A stretch of 7,985 nucleotides of DNA from contig JACMKJ010000359.1 in assembly GCA_014380155.1 (NCBI GenBank), positions 1-7,985 on the forward strand, given 5' to 3'. Made by a program: the position numbers and the translations under genes. This stretch comes from Rhizobacter sp. (lineage in GTDB: Bacteria > Pseudomonadota > Gammaproteobacteria > Burkholderiales > Burkholderiaceae_C). Shown here one piece after another: positions 6,198 to 7,985 of the stretch; the first letter of the stretch is position 1, and each line of letters begins with the position of its first letter. Below the pieces are notes generated by a model. The model did not search any database. It worked only from the letters and a program-made list of their open reading frames with translations, and was not told the DNA's origin.

Positions 6198-7082
6198 ATG
6201 AGCATGCAATCACAAGACGTGGTCGCCCGCTCGGCCACCACCACCCCCAGCCCGCAGGTGCGCACCTCGGCGCCGCAGGTCGCCAAGCTCATCGACGAGT
6301 CCAAGTGCATCGGCTGCAAGGCCTGCCAGGTCGCGTGCATGAACTGGAACGACCTGCGCGACGAGGTCGGCACCAACATCGGCGTCTACGACAACCCCAG
6401 CGACCTGTCACCGACCTCCTGGACGGTGATGAAGTTCTTCGAAGTCGAGCCCGAAAACGGCAGCCTCGAATGGCTGATCCGCAAAGACGGCTGCATGCAC
6501 TGCGAAGACCCGGGCTGCCTGAAAGCCTGCCCGGCGCCGGGGGCGATCGTGAAGTACGCCAACGGCATCGTCGACTTCATCAGCGAAAACTGCATCGGCT
6601 GCGGCTACTGCGTGAAGGGTTGCCCCTTCGACGTGCCGCGCATCAGCCAGAAGGACAACAAGGCCTACAAGTGCACCCTGTGCTCCGACCGGGTGGGCGT
6701 GGGCCTGGAGCCGGCGTGTGTCAAGACCTGCCCGACCGGCGCCATCGGCTTCGGCACCAAAGACGACATGGTGGCCTACGGCGAAAAGCGCGCCGGTGAG
6801 TTGCAGGAGCGCGGCTTCAAGAACGCCGGCCTCTACAACCCGCAAGGTGTGGGCGGCACACACGTGATGTATGTGCTCAAGCACGCCGACCGGCCCGAGC
6901 TCGAAGACCTGCCCAAGAACCCGACCATCAGCCCGATGGTCGCGCTGTGGAAAGGCGTCGCCAAGCCACTGGCCGTGGCCGGCATGATCGGCGCGGTGCT
7001 GGTGGGCTTCTTCCACTACATGAAGGTGGGGCCTATCGAAGAAAAGCCGGAAGAGAAGCCCGAAGAGAAGGAGCCGTCATGA
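6198..7082 (+). CDS. fdxH: Formate dehydrogenase iron-sulfur beta subunit
   Basis: This 294-residue subunit carries electrons from FdnG to the cytochrome b subunit. Its length equals that of E. coli FdnH. It has sixteen cysteines in four ferredoxin-like groups: 37/40/43/47, 99/102/107/111, 132/135/138/142 and 159/162/174/178, for four [4Fe-4S] clusters. One hydrophobic helix at about 253-272 anchors the C-terminus in the membrane. The ferredoxin domain faces the periplasm with FdnG and has no signal of its own, so it is expected to be carried through Tat with FdnG. The protein ends in an unusual Glu/Lys/Pro repeat tail (281-294). The start at 6198 is 3 nt after the fdnG stop, with AAGGTGGG (6183-6190) as Shine-Dalgarno inside the fdnG end. 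The third codon is also ATG and could serve as an alternative start. The gene's end overlaps fdnI by ATGA. Confidence 0.96.
   Translation: MSMQSQDVVARSATTTPSPQVRTSAPQVAKLIDESKCIGCKACQVACMNWNDLRDEVGTNIGVYDNPSDLSPTSWTVMKFFEVEPENGSLEWLIRKDGCMHCEDPGCLKACPAPGAIVKYANGIVDFISENCIGCGYCVKGCPFDVPRISQKDNKAYKCTLCSDRVGVGLEPACVKTCPTGAIGFGTKDDMVAYGEKRAGELQERGFKNAGLYNPQGVGGTHVMYVLKHADRPELEDLPKNPTISPMVALWKGVAKPLAVAGMIGAVLVGFFHYMKVGPIEEKPEEKPEEKEPS
7038..7073 (+). repeat. Three 12-nt imperfect tandem repeats at the fdxH 3' end
   Basis: GAAGAAAAGCCG, GAAGAGAAGCCC and GAAGAGAAGGAG follow each other without gaps and encode EEKP, EEKP and EEKE. The array forms the charged tail after the membrane helix of FdxH, predicted to lie in the cytoplasm. 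Being in-frame and of codon-multiple length, its copy number could vary between strains without breaking the gene. Confidence 0.7.
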
Positions 7083-7699
7083 GCCGCCTCTTGAAGCGTT
7101 ACACCGATGGCGAGCGCATGAACCACTGGGTCATCGCGCTGATGTTCGTGCTGGCCGGCCTGTCGGGCCTGGCCTTCTTCCACCCGAGCTTCTACTTCTT
7201 CACCCACCTGTTCGGTGGCGGGCAGTGGGCGCGCATCCTGCATCCGTTCCTGGGCGTGGTGATGTTCCTGGCCTTCCTCGTCATGTTCTTCCGCCTGTGG
7301 CGAGACAACGTGATGAACGACGCCGACCGCGAGTGGCGCAAACACGCTGGCGACATGCTGCGCGGCGACAAGTCGAAGATGCCGCCGGTGGGCAAATACA
7401 ACTTCGGGCAGAAGACGGTGTTCTGGCTGATGGCCGTGAGCCTGATCGTGATGCTGGTCACTGGCTTCATGTTCTGGGCGCCGTGGTTCACCGGCGCCTT
7501 CCCGGTGGGCTTGCAACGCGCCGCCGTGCTGCTGCACTCGGTGGCGGCGGTGGTGCTGATCCTGGCGGTGGTCGTTCACGTCTATGCGGCGATCTGGGTC
7601 AAGGGCACCGTGCGCGCCATGACGCGTGGCACCGTCACCGAAGGCTGGGCCAAGCAAAACCATGCGCTGTGGCACCGCAAGATGACTGAAGGCAAGTGA
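7079..7699 (+). CDS. fdnI: Formate dehydrogenase cytochrome b556 gamma subunit
   Basis: This 206-residue membrane subunit takes electrons from FdxH through two b haems and reduces quinone at the cytoplasmic side. It is a little shorter than E. coli FdnI. Four helices are visible at about 14-34, 52-72, 113-133 and 147-172. His16 (ERMNHW), His55 (RILHPFLG), His153 (LLHSVAA) and His167 (VVHVYAA) line up, two residues earlier, with the four haem-ligand histidines I recall for E. coli FdnI. The start is the ATG at 7079-7081, which overlaps the fdxH stop as ATGA, implying coupling. It gives the typical MSRLLKRYTDGERMNHW beginning. An upstream in-frame start at 6947 lies inside fdxH and is rejected. 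A stem-loop follows 17 nt after the stop. Confidence 0.95.
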   Translation: MSRLLKRYTDGERMNHWVIALMFVLAGLSGLAFFHPSFYFFTHLFGGGQWARILHPFLGVVMFLAFLVMFFRLWRDNVMNDADREWRKHAGDMLRGDKSKMPPVGKYNFGQKTVFWLMAVSLIVMLVTGFMFWAPWFTGAFPVGLQRAAVLLHSVAAVVLILAVVVHVYAAIWVKGTVRAMTRGTVTEGWAKQNHALWHRKMTEGK

Positions 7700-7716
7700 A
7701 GAGGCATGATGGTGTT

Positions 7717-7738
7717 GCGGGCGCCGCCAGGCGCCCGC
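7717..7738 (+). terminator. GC-rich stem-loop between fdnI and fdhE (attenuator or mRNA stabiliser)
   Basis: GCGGGCGCC (7717-7725) and GGCGCCCGC (7730-7738) form a perfect 9-bp stem with a GCCA loop; T7716 and G7739 could add a wobble pair. The bases after it (GTTCGTTTCC) are only moderately T-rich, so it is at best a partial terminator. Its place between the last structural gene and the maturation gene suggests that it lowers fdhE expression or protects the 3' end of the fdnG-fdxH-fdnI message. Confidence 0.65.
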
Positions 7739-7763
7739 GTTCGTTTCCAGAGAGGTGGATTTC

Positions 7764-7985
7764 ATGGCTGTGACCGCAACCGTGCGGGTGATGTCCCCGG
7801 AAGAGATCGCCGCCAAGGCCGGGGGCGAAACACCCTTCCTGCACCCGCCTGCACGCGGCAGTGTGTTCGCCGAACGCGCGATGCGCCTGCGCCAGCTGGC
7901 GCGTGGCCATGCGATGGAAGACTTCCTGAATTTCATGGCCGACCTGGCACAGGCCCAGCACGATCAGCTGGCCCACATGCCCAGC
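7764..7985 (+). CDS. fdhE: Formate dehydrogenase accessory protein FdhE, 5' part only
   Basis: Reading is open from the ATG at 7764 to the window edge (74 codons) with no stop. The segment FAERAMRLRQLARGHAMEDF and then LNFMADLAQAQHDQL resembles the N-terminal helical region of E. coli FdhE (RAERLRELA... then AHAQ). FdhE is a cytoplasmic factor needed for maturation of Tat-exported respiratory formate dehydrogenases. It binds the catalytic subunit, and its zinc/iron-binding CxxC motifs lie in the missing C-terminal part. The start is supported by GAGGTG (7752-7757) with 6-nt spacing; the ATG at codon 10 has no comparable ribosome binding site. It sits 64 nt after fdnI, beyond a GC-rich stem-loop. 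Confidence 0.9.
   Translation, partial: MAVTATVRVMSPEEIAAKAGGETPFLHPPARGSVFAERAMRLRQLARGHAMEDFLNFMADLAQAQHDQLAHMPS

Noticed and set aside
6947..7699. Longer 250-residue form of FdnI
   Set aside because: The added part overlaps the fdxH C-terminus in another frame; the ATG at 7079 gives the typical N-terminus and the ATGA overlap.

Overview
The window is high-GC DNA with strong G/C preference at third codon positions, dense genes and many start/stop overlaps. Protein families and gene order suggest a betaproteobacterium of the order Burkholderiales; this is inferred from the look of the proteins, not from a search. No mobile element, tRNA, rRNA or CRISPR array is visible.

Left part (1-1806): the 3' end of an isochorismatase-family cysteine hydrolase on the + strand runs tail-to-tail into a minus-strand pair, overlapping it by 38 bp. 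The pair is a Tat-exported aldo/keto reductase followed by a polytopic DUF6064 membrane protein, joined by a TGATG stop/start overlap. A 103-bp divergent gap (1807-1909) separates this pair from the next unit.

Middle (1910-2964): two + strand membrane proteins, a DUF2189 protein and a 69-residue DUF2788 protein, are also joined by TGATG. Their functions are unknown.

Right part (3108-7985, running off the edge): a formate dehydrogenase operon of the E. coli FdnGHI/FdoGHI type, in the order fdnG, fdxH, fdnI, fdhE. The catalytic subunit is a selenoprotein. An in-frame TGA at 3693-3695 encodes Sec196, followed by a well-formed bacterial SECIS hairpin, so 3108-6194 is one gene of 1028 residues and not two ORFs or a pseudogene. 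FdnG (Tat signal, [4Fe-4S], bis-MGD molybdenum or tungsten site) oxidises formate on the periplasmic side. FdxH passes electrons through four [4Fe-4S] clusters. FdnI (cytochrome b556-type, four candidate haem-ligand histidines) reduces quinone. FdhE is the maturation protein, and its gene is set off from the structural genes by a GC-rich stem-loop. The host must also make selenocysteine (SelA, SelB, SelC, SelD); none of these genes is in the window.

The points most worth a second look are the Sec codon and SECIS, a patch of about 200 bp with atypical codon use around the Sec codon, the long inverted repeat and small SD-proximal hairpin in the fdnG leader, and the Tat-exported aldo/keto reductase coupled to a DUF6064 membrane protein. 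I did not find convincing evidence of a wholly new multi-gene system.
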